Origin: JBHJGP01 sp050331695
Lineage (GTDB): Bacteria; Pseudomonadota; Alphaproteobacteria; Geminicoccales; Geminicoccaceae
DNA: 64,000 nucleotides
Assembly: GCA_050331695.1 (NCBI GenBank)
Contig: JBHJGP010000001.1
Location: 124,001-188,000, forward strand
Direction: 5' to 3'
Shown: positions 35,925 to 44,250 of the stretch, piece by piece
How positions within the stretch are numbered: the first letter of the stretch is position 1
Layout of the letters: each line of letters opens with the position of its first letter
Made by a program: the position numbers and the translations under genes
The notes under the pieces: model-generated
Databases searched by the model: none
What the model was told of the DNA's origin: nothing
What the model saw: only the letters and a program-made list of their open reading frames with translations

Positions 35925-36842
35925 ATGACCGAAACCTATCCCCGTGACATGGTCGGTTACGGCCGAAACCCGCCCCACGCGAGGTGGCCGGGCGAGGCGC
36001 GGATCGCCGTCCAGTTCGTCATCAATTACGAGGAGGGCGGCGAGAACTGCGTGCTTCACGGCGATGAAGCCTCGGAAGCCTTTCTGTCCGAGATCGTCGG
36101 TGCCCAGCCGCTGGTGGGCGCCCGCAACATGAATATGGAATCGATTTACGAATATGGCTCCAGAGCCGGATTCTGGCGGCTTTTTCGTCTGTTCACGTCG
36201 CGAAAACTGCCGGTCACGGTCTATGCGGTGGCGATGGCCTTGGCCCGCAATCCGGAGGCGGCGGCGGCGATGAAGGAGGCGGATTGGGAGATCGCCAGTC
36301 ACGGTCTTCGCTGGATCGACTACCAATATGTCGAGGAAGTGATCGAACGCCAACACATGGCGGACGCCATCCGGATCCACACTGAGGTGACCGGCCGGCG
36401 GCCGCTCGGCTGGTACACCGGCCGCGTGAGCCCAAACACCCGCAAGCTGGTAATCGAGGAGGGCGGGTTTGTCTACGACGCGGACTCTTATGCCGATGAT
36501 CTGCCCTATTGGGTGCGCGAGCAGGGCAGGGATCATCTGGTCATCCCCTACACCCTCGATGCCAACGACATGCGCTTTGCCACCGCTCAAGGTTTCAACT
36601 CGGGCGATCAGTTTTTCTCGTACCTCCGCGATTCTTTCGACATGCTCTACGCCGAGGGGCCGGAAAACCCGAAGATGCTGTCGATCGGCCTTCACTGCCG
36701 GCTGGTGGGACGTCCCGGCCGTCTAGCCTCCCTGGCGCGCTTCCTTGATCACATCCAGAACCACGAGTGGGTTTGGATCTGCCGACGGATCGACATCGCC
36801 CGGCACTGGCGCGAGCATCATCCGCCGAGATCGACAGCGTAG
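35925..36842 (+). CDS. puuE: Allantoinase PuuE (polysaccharide-deacetylase type)
   Basis: The 305-residue protein follows the PuuE pattern throughout: YPRDMVGYGRNPPHARWPG, AVQFVINYEEGGENCVLHGD, SEAFLSEIVGA, WEIASHGLRWIDYQ and the C-terminal LDHIQNHEWVWICRR. PuuE is a metal-independent allantoinase related to carbohydrate esterases that hydrolyses allantoin in urate degradation. No other purine-catabolism gene is in the window. Its 3' end overlaps thiY convergently by 25 bp. Confidence 0.9.
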   Translation: MTETYPRDMVGYGRNPPHARWPGEARIAVQFVINYEEGGENCVLHGDEASEAFLSEIVGAQPLVGARNMNMESIYEYGSRAGFWRLFRLFTSRKLPVTVYAVAMALARNPEAAAAMKEADWEIASHGLRWIDYQYVEEVIERQHMADAIRIHTEVTGRRPLGWYTGRVSPNTRKLVIEEGGFVYDADSYADDLPYWVREQGRDHLVIPYTLDANDMRFATAQGFNSGDQFFSYLRDSFDMLYAEGPENPKMLSIGLHCRLVGRPGRLASLARFLDHIQNHEWVWICRRIDIARHWREHHPPRSTA

Positions 36843-37750
36843 CGTTCGACCGGCAAGGCTTCCTCGATCAGACCCTGATCCGCCAGGAAGGTGGCGAAGC
36901 GGCGGTAGCGGCCGGCATCGAGACCGGCCGGGCTGAGGGCGAAGCGGGGCACCGTGTCGACCCAGGCACGGGCGTTCAGCTCATCATCCAATTCGGCGCT
37001 GGTGGAACGGAAAATCTCCCAGGCCTCTTCGGGATGGTTCACCAGCCAATGGGTTGCCCGCTCCACCGCGTTGAGAAACGCGACCAGTTCGGGGCGGTCC
37101 AGATCATCTTCGTGGGCGACGTAGATCAGCTCGTCATAGGCCGGAACGCCCTCTTCTTCCGGAAAGAAGGCCCGGCCGGGATGGCCGACGATGTCCATCT
37201 GATTGAGCTCGAAGTTTCGGAAGGCGCCGATCACGGCGGCGACCTGGCCGGCGATCAGCGAGGGCGACAGCGAGAAATTGACGTTGATCAGCTCGATGTC
37301 GTCGGTGCTCAGACCGTGGGGCTGAAGCATCGCGGCCAGCAGCGCGTCTTCGAAGCCGCCGACCGAAAAGCCGCCCTTCTTGCCTTCCAGGTCGGCCAGA
37401 CCCTTGATCGGGCTGTCGGCGAGAACCACCAGCGTATTGAGGGGCGTCGCCACCAGGGTGCCGATCCGGACCAGCGGCAAGCCTTCCGCGACCTGGAGAT
37501 GGAGTTGCGGTTGGTAGGAGACGGCGATATCCGCATTGCCGGCGGCCACCAGCTTCGGCGGGTCATTAGGGTCGGCCGGCGCGATCAGCTCGACCTCCAA
37601 GCCCTCATCGCTGAAGAACCCCTTTTCCTGGGCGATGATGAGGGGCCCGTGGTCGGGATTGACGAACCAGTCGAGAAGGACGGTCAGCTTCTCCTGGGCA
37701 TGGGCCGCAGGCGACAGGAAGATGACCAGAAGAGTCAGAACGAGACGCAT
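36818..37750 (-). CDS. thiY: ABC transporter substrate-binding protein, ThiY-like
   Basis: The 310-residue protein has a signal peptide (about 1-18, ending AAHAQ) and the NMT1/ThiY fold: KLTVLLDWFVNPDHGPLIIAQEKGFF-type opening, VELIAPADPNDPPKLVAAG and GGFEDALLAAML. ThiY binds formyl-aminopyrimidine, a thiamine breakdown product used to remake HMP. It is the last gene of the riboswitch-controlled thiamine operon, 10 bp after thiX. ATG 37750 is preferred to an upstream TTG. Confidence 0.9.
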   Translation of the reverse strand: MRLVLTLLVIFLSPAAHAQEKLTVLLDWFVNPDHGPLIIAQEKGFFSDEGLEVELIAPADPNDPPKLVAAGNADIAVSYQPQLHLQVAEGLPLVRIGTLVATPLNTLVVLADSPIKGLADLEGKKGGFSVGGFEDALLAAMLQPHGLSTDDIELINVNFSLSPSLIAGQVAAVIGAFRNFELNQMDIVGHPGRAFFPEEEGVPAYDELIYVAHEDDLDRPELVAFLNAVERATHWLVNHPEEAWEIFRSTSAELDDELNARAWVDTVPRFALSPAGLDAGRYRRFATFLADQGLIEEALPVERYAVDLGG

Positions 37751-37760
37751 CAAGAGTTCC

Positions 37761-38534
37761 TCACCTGGGGTCGATCGATTGTTCGTTGAGCCAGGGCGTC
37801 AGCCTGCGGGCCAGCCGGTCGACCGCGCCGTAGATCAGAAGCGCCAAGACCATCAGCACCAGAAGCGCGGCGAAAGTCAGATCGGTTTGCATGCGCCGAT
37901 TGGCGTGCAACATGAGAAAGCCCAGGCCCTGGCTGGCGCCGACCCACTCGCCGACCACAGCACCAATCGGTGCCGCCGCGGCCGCGACCCTGAGGCCTGA
38001 GGCCAGCGCCGGAAGCGCACTCGGAACGGCGATCCAAAGAAGAAACTGGCCACGGGTGGCGCCGGCGAGCTGGGCGAGGTCTCTCAAGCCCGGCTCGACC
38101 CGTCTGAGGCCATCGAAGAACGCCGCCGTGACCGGGAAATAGATGATGAGAACGGCCATGGCGATCTTCGAGCCCAGCCCGTAGCCGAACCAGAGGACCA
38201 GGATCGGTGCCAGGGCGAAGACCGGCAGGGCCTGGCTCGCGATCAGAACCGGGAGAAGCCAGCGCCGGGCCGCCATCGAGCTGGCGAGACCCATGGCGCT
38301 GAGACAGCCAAGCGCAACGCCCAGAACCAGGCCCATGACGATCTCGAAGGCCGTGACCCAGACATGGCTCAGGATCAGCCATCGTTCCTCGACCAGGGTC
38401 AACATGACGATCGGGGGCGACGGCAGGATGAAGGACGGGACGCCCGTGATCCATACCAGCAGCTGCCAGGCAAAAAGCAGGCCGGCCAGCGTGACGACGA
38501 AGCGGCGGAAGCGCCCCCACCAGGTCTCGTTCAT
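37761..38534 (-). CDS. thiX: ABC transporter permease, ThiX-like
   Basis: The 257-residue membrane protein has about six hydrophobic segments and the permease EAA loop (LRDLAQLAGATRGQFLLWIAVPSALPALASG, seen around residues 150-180) that contacts the ATPase. With ThiY it would import pyrimidine thiamine precursors across the inner membrane. It lies between tenA and thiY. No ThiZ-type ATPase gene is present in the operon or elsewhere in the window, so the ATPase must be encoded elsewhere or shared. Confidence 0.9.
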   Translation of the reverse strand: MNETWWGRFRRFVVTLAGLLFAWQLLVWITGVPSFILPSPPIVMLTLVEERWLILSHVWVTAFEIVMGLVLGVALGCLSAMGLASSMAARRWLLPVLIASQALPVFALAPILVLWFGYGLGSKIAMAVLIIYFPVTAAFFDGLRRVEPGLRDLAQLAGATRGQFLLWIAVPSALPALASGLRVAAAAAPIGAVVGEWVGASQGLGFLMLHANRRMQTDLTFAALLVLMVLALLIYGAVDRLARRLTPWLNEQSIDPR

Positions 38535-38543
38535 GCGCCGCCA

Positions 38544-39248
38544 TCAATCACCGGCACCGAGATCGAGACCCATCTGCCAGAAGCCCGCCTCGAGTCGGCA
38601 GGCTTGTTCGAAGGTTTTTGTCAGTTCAGCCCAGCGGGGTGAAGACAGGGGATCCGCGCCCAGACGGCTTACGGCCACGCGGTCAAGCTGGTCGATCGCC
38701 CGGCCGACCACCTCGCCATAGTCGGCGCCAGAATACATCTCGATCCAGGAGCGGTAGGGGTTGTCGTCCGAGGCGCTGGCATCGGCTAGACGCCTGCCGA
38801 TCTCGCCATAGCCGATCACGCAAGGCGCCAGGGCGACCAGCAGGTCGAGAAGATCGCCTGCGAGCCCCCGTTCCATGACGAAGCGGGTGTAGGCGATATT
38901 GGCGGGATGCTCCGGTGTCGCCGCCATCTCCGTCTCGCCGATCCCAAATTTGTAGCAGTAATCGACATGAAGCCTGATCTCGTCGTTGATCAGGGCGGCT
39001 TGGGTCACCGTCGCCTGGCGGATGTCTTCGATGGTGTCGGCCTTGAACGCGGCGAGCCCGTAGGCGCGGGCGAAGTGGATCAAAAAGAGATAGTCCTGGA
39101 TCAGATAAGAGCGAAATGCCCGCTCGCTCAGGCTGCCCGCGCCCAATTGCCGGACGAAGCTGTGGTTGGTGTAGGCATGCCAGGCCTCGTCGGCTTCAGC
39201 GATAAGGTGGCCTGCGACACTCTCGGGCGGGGTCAGGAACAAGATCAT
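38544..39248 (-). CDS. tenA: TenA-family aminopyrimidine aminohydrolase
   Basis: TenA hydrolyses aminopyrimidines from degraded thiamine to HMP. The 234-residue helical protein has the N-terminal WHAYTNHSFVRQLGAGSL, QDYLFLIHFARAYGLA, the catalytic Cys (about 143) in ALAPCVIGYGEIG and a C-terminal RLEAGFWQM glutamate. These place it in the cysteine-containing TenA_C class. It is 3 bases after the TRAP receptor gene and 9 bases before thiX. Confidence 0.93.
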   Translation of the reverse strand: MILFLTPPESVAGHLIAEADEAWHAYTNHSFVRQLGAGSLSERAFRSYLIQDYLFLIHFARAYGLAAFKADTIEDIRQATVTQAALINDEIRLHVDYCYKFGIGETEMAATPEHPANIAYTRFVMERGLAGDLLDLLVALAPCVIGYGEIGRRLADASASDDNPYRSWIEMYSGADYGEVVGRAIDQLDRVAVSRLGADPLSSPRWAELTKTFEQACRLEAGFWQMGLDLGAGD

Positions 39249-39251
39249 GGA

Positions 39252-40331
39252 TCACGTCCCGGGGTTGCGGGCCTGGTGGAACGCGGCGACGGAGATCGAG
39301 GGCCAGAGATCGCCCCGGCTCAGCGCTTCTCTGTATGATGCAAGGATGCGGCGTTCGATGTCGCCCTCGCTTTCGAACCCGGCATAGATATCGCCCACAG
39401 CCTCGCGGGCCCGGGCCTGGATATCGTCCGGAAAGCGCCTGAGTTCGACTCCCTCCGCGATGAGCTTTTTGAGAGCGGCCGCGTTTCGGAGCTCCGCTTC
39501 CGCCAGAGCTTCGGCATTCTCCGCCGCACAGGCATTGGCAATGACCGTCTTCAGGTCATCCGGCAGCCGGTTCCAGGTTTCCAGATTGACGAGACACTCG
39601 CCTGTGCCGTTCGGCTCATGCAGCCCCGGCCAGTAGTAGTAAGGTGCAGCCTGGTAGAGAGCGAGACCTAGATCACTGCTGGGTCCGGCGAATTCGGCGG
39701 CATCGATCGTTCCCGCCTGTAAGGCGGGCAGAATTTCGCCCGGGGGCAGCGAGACCTGAATGATGCCGAACGGCGCATACATTTCGCCGCCGAGGCCGGG
39801 CATCCGGAATTTTTGCCCTTGGAGGTCGGCCGCTCCTTCGAGCGGCTGCTTGAACCACCCGCCCATGGACATGCCGGTATTACCGGCCATGAAGGGCTTG
39901 ACCCCGAAATCGGCATAGAGTTCGTCCCAAAGGACCTGGCCGCCGCCGTGGACGATCCAGCTATTGTGCTCGATTGGCGTCAGGCCCATGGGCATGGCGA
40001 GAAAGAAGGCGGATGCTCGCACCTTGCCCATCCAGAAAACGGCCGCGGTGTGCGCCATCTCCGCCGTGCCGCCGCCGACGGCGTCGAGCACCTCGAACGC
40101 CGGCACCAATTCGCCGGCGGCATAGACCTGGATGCTGATCCTGCCGGCCGTCATCGCCTCGATGCGCTTCGCCAGACGTTCGGCACTGACGCCCGGACCC
40201 GGCAGGTTTTTCGGCCAGGAGGTGACCATCCGCCATTGGAAGGACTCGGGCTGGGCGCGGACGATGGCCGGCGCTGCGATCAGGCCCGAGGCCAGTCCAA
40301 GACCGGTGGCCCGACGAGTGATGCGGCCCAT
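39252..40331 (-). CDS. TRAP transporter substrate-binding protein (DctP/TakP-like), orphan
   Basis: The 359-residue protein has an N-terminal RRATGLGLASGL signal ending at VRAQ, with a Tat-like twin Arg, then the DctP fold: FQWRMVTSWPKNLPG, SAERLAKRIEAMTAGRI, VYAAGELVPAFEVLDAVGGG and ALQAGTIDAAEF. TRAP receptors capture organic acids for a DctQ/DctM permease, neither of which is in the window. The start overlaps the thiD stop by one base (TGATG), so it is translated with thiD under the TPP riboswitch. A role in thiamine-precursor uptake is inferred from this placement alone. Confidence 0.9.
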   Translation of the reverse strand: MGRITRRATGLGLASGLIAAPAIVRAQPESFQWRMVTSWPKNLPGPGVSAERLAKRIEAMTAGRISIQVYAAGELVPAFEVLDAVGGGTAEMAHTAAVFWMGKVRASAFFLAMPMGLTPIEHNSWIVHGGGQVLWDELYADFGVKPFMAGNTGMSMGGWFKQPLEGAADLQGQKFRMPGLGGEMYAPFGIIQVSLPPGEILPALQAGTIDAAEFAGPSSDLGLALYQAAPYYYWPGLHEPNGTGECLVNLETWNRLPDDLKTVIANACAAENAEALAEAELRNAAALKKLIAEGVELRRFPDDIQARAREAVGDIYAGFESEGDIERRILASYREALSRGDLWPSISVAAFHQARNPGT

Positions 40332-41140
40332 CAGCTGACCTCCTGCCAGAGCCCGTGGAAATGATGCACCGGCCCGTGGCCGCCGCCGACCTCAAGCGTG
40401 TCGGCCGCGCGGATCGCGCCATCGACATAAGCCTTGGCCCTGGCGACAGCACCCGGAAGCGTCTCACCCCGGGCGAGATAGGCGGCGATCGCCGAGGAGA
40501 GCGTGCAACCGGTGCCATGGGTGTTTTTTGTCTGAGTCCGCTCACCTTCTAGCCAGATCAGCTCACCACCATGCATCAAAAGATCGGGACTTTCGTCCGT
40601 TTCCAGATGGCCGCCTTTCAGCAGCACGTTGGCGGGGCCGAGATCCTGGAGCTGAGCCGCGACCGGGGGCATCTTGCCACGGCTCGTGGGTACCGGACGG
40701 TCGATCAAAACGGCAGCTTCCGGCAGGTTGGGGGTGATGATTGAGGCCAGCGGCAGCGCGTGGCGGATCAGGGCTGCGACCGCCTCGTCGGCGAGAAGTC
40801 GGTCGCCGCTCTTGGCCACCATGACGGGATCGAGAACGACCCAGCGCGGCTTCGCTGATCCAAGACCCCGGGCAACGGCTTCGATCGTCTCGGCCGTGCC
40901 CAGCATGCCGATCTTGACCGCGCCCACCGTCAGATCATCGAACACGCTTTTGATCTGTTGTTCGACGAAGTCGGGCTCGACCCCAAACACGGCCTGGACG
41001 CCGCGGGTATTCTGGGCGGTGAGCGCGGTGATCACCGAAGCGCCGTAGACGCCAAGCGCCGAGAAGGTTTTGAGATCGGCCTGAACGCCGGCACCGCCGC
41101 TACTGTCCGATCCGGCGATGGTCAAAGCGATCGGGATCAT
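40331..41140 (-). CDS. thiD: Hydroxymethylpyrimidine/phosphomethylpyrimidine kinase
   Basis: ThiD phosphorylates HMP twice to give HMP-PP. The 269-residue ribokinase-fold protein has ALTIAGSDSSGGAGVQADLK at the N-terminus, IKSVFDDL, KIGMLG, VLDPVMVAKSG and the C-terminal catalytic KNTHGTGCTLSSAIAA. It overlaps thiE by 4 bases upstream and the TRAP receptor gene by 1 base downstream. Confidence 0.96.
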   Translation of the reverse strand: MIPIALTIAGSDSSGGAGVQADLKTFSALGVYGASVITALTAQNTRGVQAVFGVEPDFVEQQIKSVFDDLTVGAVKIGMLGTAETIEAVARGLGSAKPRWVVLDPVMVAKSGDRLLADEAVAALIRHALPLASIITPNLPEAAVLIDRPVPTSRGKMPPVAAQLQDLGPANVLLKGGHLETDESPDLLMHGGELIWLEGERTQTKNTHGTGCTLSSAIAAYLARGETLPGAVARAKAYVDGAIRAADTLEVGGGHGPVHHFHGLWQEVS

Positions 41141-41805
41141 GATTTCTGTCTTTCTGTGAGCGTCCGATCGACGATGGCTCGCAAATCTTTCGCGGCGGTG
41201 GCGACGTCGTTGGCAAGGAACAGGGACGCGATGACGGCGATCCCGTCGGCGCCGCTCCCGATCACCGTCGCCGCATTGGTCTGATCGATCCCGGCGATGG
41301 CGCAGACCGGCAGGCCCGGCTTGTGTCCGCGCACGCGCCCGACCAAATCCCGAAGCCCGTCGGCGCCGAGGGGCGGGTCGCCCGGATCCTTGCTGCTGGT
41401 CGCGAACACGGGGCCGAGACCGGCATAGTCGATGTCTCCGGCCAGTGTTTGCTCGAGAGGGTAGGGCGCGTGACAGGTCACGCCGATGATGGCGTTCTCG
41501 CCCAGAAGCTCGCGAGCAGCACCCGGGTTCTTATCATTCTGGCCCAGATGGACACCGGCGGCACCGGCTTCGATCGCCAAGTCAACATTGTCGTTGACGA
41601 TCAACGGCACGCCCGCCCGCTCGAGCACGCGGCGGATTGCGGACACCTGATCGACGGTCTCACTAGAGGGGCGCGCCTTAGTGCGATACTGAACGAGCGT
41701 GACACCGCCCTCGGCCGCCTGCTCGGCCATCGTCACCGGATCGCGGTCCCGGCAGCGCGTGGGATCGAGAACGCCGTAGAGGCGGAGGTCGAAGTTCCGT
41801 CTCAC
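41137..41805 (-). CDS. thiE: Thiamine-phosphate synthase
   Basis: ThiE joins HMP-PP with thiazole phosphate. The 222-residue TIM barrel shows YGVLDP, VQYRTKARPS, IVNDNVDLAIEAGAAGVHLGQND, IIGVTCH, YAGLGPVFATSSK and AGIDQTNA, all expected substrate-binding blocks. It overlaps thiM upstream and thiD downstream by 4 bases each (ATGA), a fully coupled trio. Confidence 0.95.
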   Translation of the reverse strand: MRRNFDLRLYGVLDPTRCRDRDPVTMAEQAAEGGVTLVQYRTKARPSSETVDQVSAIRRVLERAGVPLIVNDNVDLAIEAGAAGVHLGQNDKNPGAARELLGENAIIGVTCHAPYPLEQTLAGDIDYAGLGPVFATSSKDPGDPPLGADGLRDLVGRVRGHKPGLPVCAIAGIDQTNAATVIGSGADGIAVIASLFLANDVATAAKDLRAIVDRTLTERQKS

Positions 41806-42551
41806 GGCCGATCTTCTCCGGCGAGGAGAGCTTCCGCCTCCAGACCGTAGAGGGCGTCCAGATAGGCTGCCTGAAAACTGCCCGGACCAGCCGAGTGCTC
41901 AGCGGCGATCTCACCGGCTACGGCGAGTACTAACAGTGCCGCGGCCGTGGCCCGCCCGGCATCAGCATCGAGGGCGACGAACGCGGCGCTCAGGGCGCCG
42001 CCCGCACAACCCAGAGCGGTGACACGGGTCATCAGGGGATGACCCCGGTCGATCTGCCAGCTTTCCCCGCCGTGGCGCACCTGATCGACCGCGCCGGTCT
42101 CGGCGATCACCGCGTCCATGCGGGCCAATTCCGCCCAGCTTCGAAGGTGAGCCATCTCCGACCGATTGGCCCGGATGACCCTGGGATGCCAGCGGAGCAG
42201 CGTTTGGGCGAAGCGATCGCGGGCCGCGGAGCGCTCGACCTTGACCGGGTCCAGAACCCATGGAACGGCCCGGTCGGCCAGGATCGGCAGCGCGCTCTCG
42301 ATGCCGCGTTCTCGCTCCTCATCGACCATCCCGAGATTGACCAGAAAACCGTCCGCCTTGCTGGCGAAGGCTTCGATCTCACCGGGCGCGACCGACAAGG
42401 ACGGCTCGGCGCCACAGGCCAACAGAAGATTGGCGGTCAGATTCTGGGCGACAGGGCTGGTGACGCAATGAACGGACGGCTTTCGGTCACGACACATCGC
42501 CAACAGATCGGCGGCCACAAGCGACAATGGTGACGGTGAGACAGAGTCCAC
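41802..42551 (-). CDS. thiM: Hydroxyethylthiazole kinase
   Basis: ThiM phosphorylates hydroxyethylthiazole for salvage. The 249-residue product has VHCVTSPVAQNLTANLLLACGAEP, FLVNLGMVDEERERG, WVLDPVKV, IRANRSEM and TALGCAGGALSAAF, which match the family. I placed the start at GTG 42551 because a GGGAGG ribosome site precedes it closely; the longer frame runs into the TPP riboswitch. First gene of the operon. Confidence 0.92.
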   Translation of the reverse strand: MDSVSPSPLSLVAADLLAMCRDRKPSVHCVTSPVAQNLTANLLLACGAEPSLSVAPGEIEAFASKADGFLVNLGMVDEERERGIESALPILADRAVPWVLDPVKVERSAARDRFAQTLLRWHPRVIRANRSEMAHLRSWAELARMDAVIAETGAVDQVRHGGESWQIDRGHPLMTRVTALGCAGGALSAAFVALDADAGRATAAALLVLAVAGEIAAEHSAGPGSFQAAYLDALYGLEAEALLAGEDRP

Positions 42552-42626
42552 CCGGCCCTCCCGAAAGGTCCGAACTCTGGATCGATGAAGGAGCAGGAAA
42601 AGGGTGGAAGCGCGGAGCCGCGTGCC

Positions 42627-42734
42627 TCTCAATTCCCTGCGCCGGCATGATCCGGATCAGGTTCTACGGGTCGCGCGCAACGCGCCTCTCAGCCCCGGTG
42701 ATGCGGTTCGCACCACCCAGGACACCCCGTTGAG
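42627..42734 (-). promoter_or_regulatory. TPP riboswitch (THI element)
   Basis: On the minus strand a closing helix CTCAA (42734-42730) pairs with TTGAG (42631-42627). Inside lie the conserved CTGAGA (42692-42687) of the pyrimidine-sensing arm and ACCTGATCCGGATCATGCCG followed by GCGCAGGGA (about 42662-42634) of the pyrophosphate-sensing arm. It precedes thiM by 76 bp. I see a short CGCGG-CT-CCGCG hairpin after it but no convincing terminator, so control of translation initiation is more likely. Confidence 0.95.
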
Positions 42735-42806
42735 ATCACCAACAGATAGGTTTTTGACCGGAAGATGACAAGCGAGAAACCGTGGTCCGCGTGCCGGAAC
42801 GTCTGA

Positions 42807-43421
42807 TCAGCGGGAGTAGTACTCGATGACCAGATTGGGCTCCATCTGCACCGGATAGGGCACGTCCGAGAGCTTCGGTATCCGAACGAAGGTGCCCTTC
42901 ATCGCCTTGCCGTCGACCGAGATGTAGTCGGGCGTGTCCCGCTCGGGATGCTGATAGGCTTCCATGATGAAGGCCTTGTCCCTCGACTTCGGCGCGATCT
43001 CGATAATATCGCCCTCGCGGACCCGGTAGCTGGCGATGTTCATGCGCCGGCCGTTGATCTGGACATGGCCGTGATTGATGAGCTGGCGGGCGCCGAAAAT
43101 GGTCGGGCTCAGGCTCATCCGGAAGACCACCATGTCGAGACGCCGCTCGAGGATACCGATCAGGTTCTCGGCGGTGTCGCCCTTCAGGCTCGAAGCCTCC
43201 TGGTAGGCGCGACGGAACTGCTTTTCCGTCATGTTGCCGTAATAGCCCTTGAGCTTCTGCTTGGCCTGCAACTGGACGGCGTAATCCGAAAGCTTCTTAC
43301 GCTTCGCGCCATGCTCGCCGGGGCCATACTCTTTCTTGGCGAGCGGGCTCTTGCCGCGCCCCCACAAATTCACGCCCAAACGACGACAAATCTTGTTCTT
43401 CGCGCTGATACGCTTGCTCAT
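42807..43421 (-). CDS. rpsD: 30S ribosomal protein S4 (uS4)
   Basis: The 204-residue protein is a complete uS4: MSKRISAKNKICRRLGVNLWG-type N-terminus, KKEYGPGEHG, LKGYYGNMTEKQFRRAY, the S4 RNA-binding domain LERRLDMVVFRM and INHGHVQINGRRMNIASYRV, and the C-terminal VIEYYSR. It binds 16S rRNA early in small-subunit assembly. It stands alone, which is common in alphaproteobacteria, and has a strong promoter upstream. Confidence 0.98.
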   Translation of the reverse strand: MSKRISAKNKICRRLGVNLWGRGKSPLAKKEYGPGEHGAKRKKLSDYAVQLQAKQKLKGYYGNMTEKQFRRAYQEASSLKGDTAENLIGILERRLDMVVFRMSLSPTIFGARQLINHGHVQINGRRMNIASYRVREGDIIEIAPKSRDKAFIMEAYQHPERDTPDYISVDGKAMKGTFVRIPKLSDVPYPVQMEPNLVIEYYSR

Positions 43422-43459
43422 CTGCTGGCCAACGATGGTGGAGAGGTTCTCGGAAGCCC

Positions 43460-43548
43460 GAGGCTTATAGCCAGCTTGGCGAAAATGTCAAAGGACCAGG
43501 CGGCCGGCTCGCGTGGCAGTTTGAGATCAGCCGCTTCGAGCCCATTTT
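43460..43548. repeat. Direct repeat copy A (rpsD promoter region)
   Basis: This 89-bp stretch matches 44096-44184 without gaps at an offset of 636 bp; by eye 77 of 89 positions are identical. It contains the functional-looking rpsD promoter. The two copies flank the glyoxalase-like gene. Confidence 0.9.
43464..43491 (-). promoter_or_regulatory. rpsD promoter (-35/-10)
   Basis: On the minus strand TTGACA (43491-43486) and TATAAG (43469-43464) are separated by 16 bp, a near-consensus sigma-70-type promoter whose start site would fall about 35 bp before the rpsD ATG. Confidence 0.75.
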
Positions 43549-43642
43549 ACCCATCCTGCTCGCTGCACGAGTGACCTGCTTTGCGACCATTCTTCGTCCG
43601 TGTACGCTTGCTTAAGCGCACGACCATGCAGGAGCCGGACGA

Positions 43643-44032
43643 TTGATTGAGGCCCTCAAACAGATTGAAGTTCTGACCCTTTTTGTTGCGGATTTGGAGA
43701 AGGCGAGGCGCTTCTATCGTGACGTTTTCGGACTTCCTGTCGTGTTCGAAGATGACGTCTCGTCTGTCATGCAGATCGGCCCCATAATGATTAATCTGCT
43801 CCTGTCCTCCGAAGCCTCTGATCTGGTGACACCGAAGACAGTAGCGTCGCCCGCCACCGGACCGCGTGCGCTTTTGACAATCAAGGTTGCGGACGTAGAT
43901 GCCGTTTGTCGCGACTTGCAGGCCCTCAAGGTCTCACTCCTGAATGGCCCGATAGATCAACCGTGGGGGCGTCGCACAGCCGCCTTTGAAGATCCCGATG
44001 GCAATGTTTGGGAGGTCGCGCAAGAGATATGA
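43643..44032 (+). CDS. Glyoxalase/bleomycin-resistance (VOC) family protein
   Basis: The 129-residue single VOC module shows VLTLFVADLEKARRFYRDVFGLP, a MQIGPIMINLLL strand and the C-terminal AAFEDPDGNVWEVAQ with the metal-binding Glu. Substrate is unknown. The start is probably TTG 43643, with AGGAG 8 bases upstream; no in-frame ATG is available. The gene is enclosed by two copies of the rpsD promoter repeat and looks like an insertion beside rpsD. Confidence 0.82.
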   Translation: MIEALKQIEVLTLFVADLEKARRFYRDVFGLPVVFEDDVSSVMQIGPIMINLLLSSEASDLVTPKTVASPATGPRALLTIKVADVDAVCRDLQALKVSLLNGPIDQPWGRRTAAFEDPDGNVWEVAQEI

Positions 44033-44095
44033 CCACAGAGATCGTCGGCAGATGCGCATGTGAGGCGGTTGTCTTCCAAGTTGTGGACGACTTCT

Positions 44096-44184
44096 GAGGC
44101 CTATAGCCAGCTTGGCGAAAATGTTAAAAGACGACGCGGCTGGCTCTTGTGACAGTTAAAGATCAGCCGCTTCGAGCCCATCTT
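44096..44184. repeat. Direct repeat copy B (decayed rpsD promoter)
   Basis: Second copy of the 89-bp repeat. Its promoter elements read TTAACA and TATAGG on the minus strand with the same 16-bp spacing, one change each from copy A, so it is a weakened promoter that points at the 3' end of the VOC gene. Confidence 0.9.
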
Positions 44185-44250
44185 GATCGAATTCTGCGTC
44201 TCGACGAATGGCAGCTTCAGAGATGTCGCTTGTTTAATGGAGCCAAGCGC

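Noticed and set aside
37750..38547. 265-residue frame overlapping thiX in another frame
   Set aside because: The alternative frame at 37761-38534 has permease helices and the EAA loop; this one is Arg/Gly-rich without helices.
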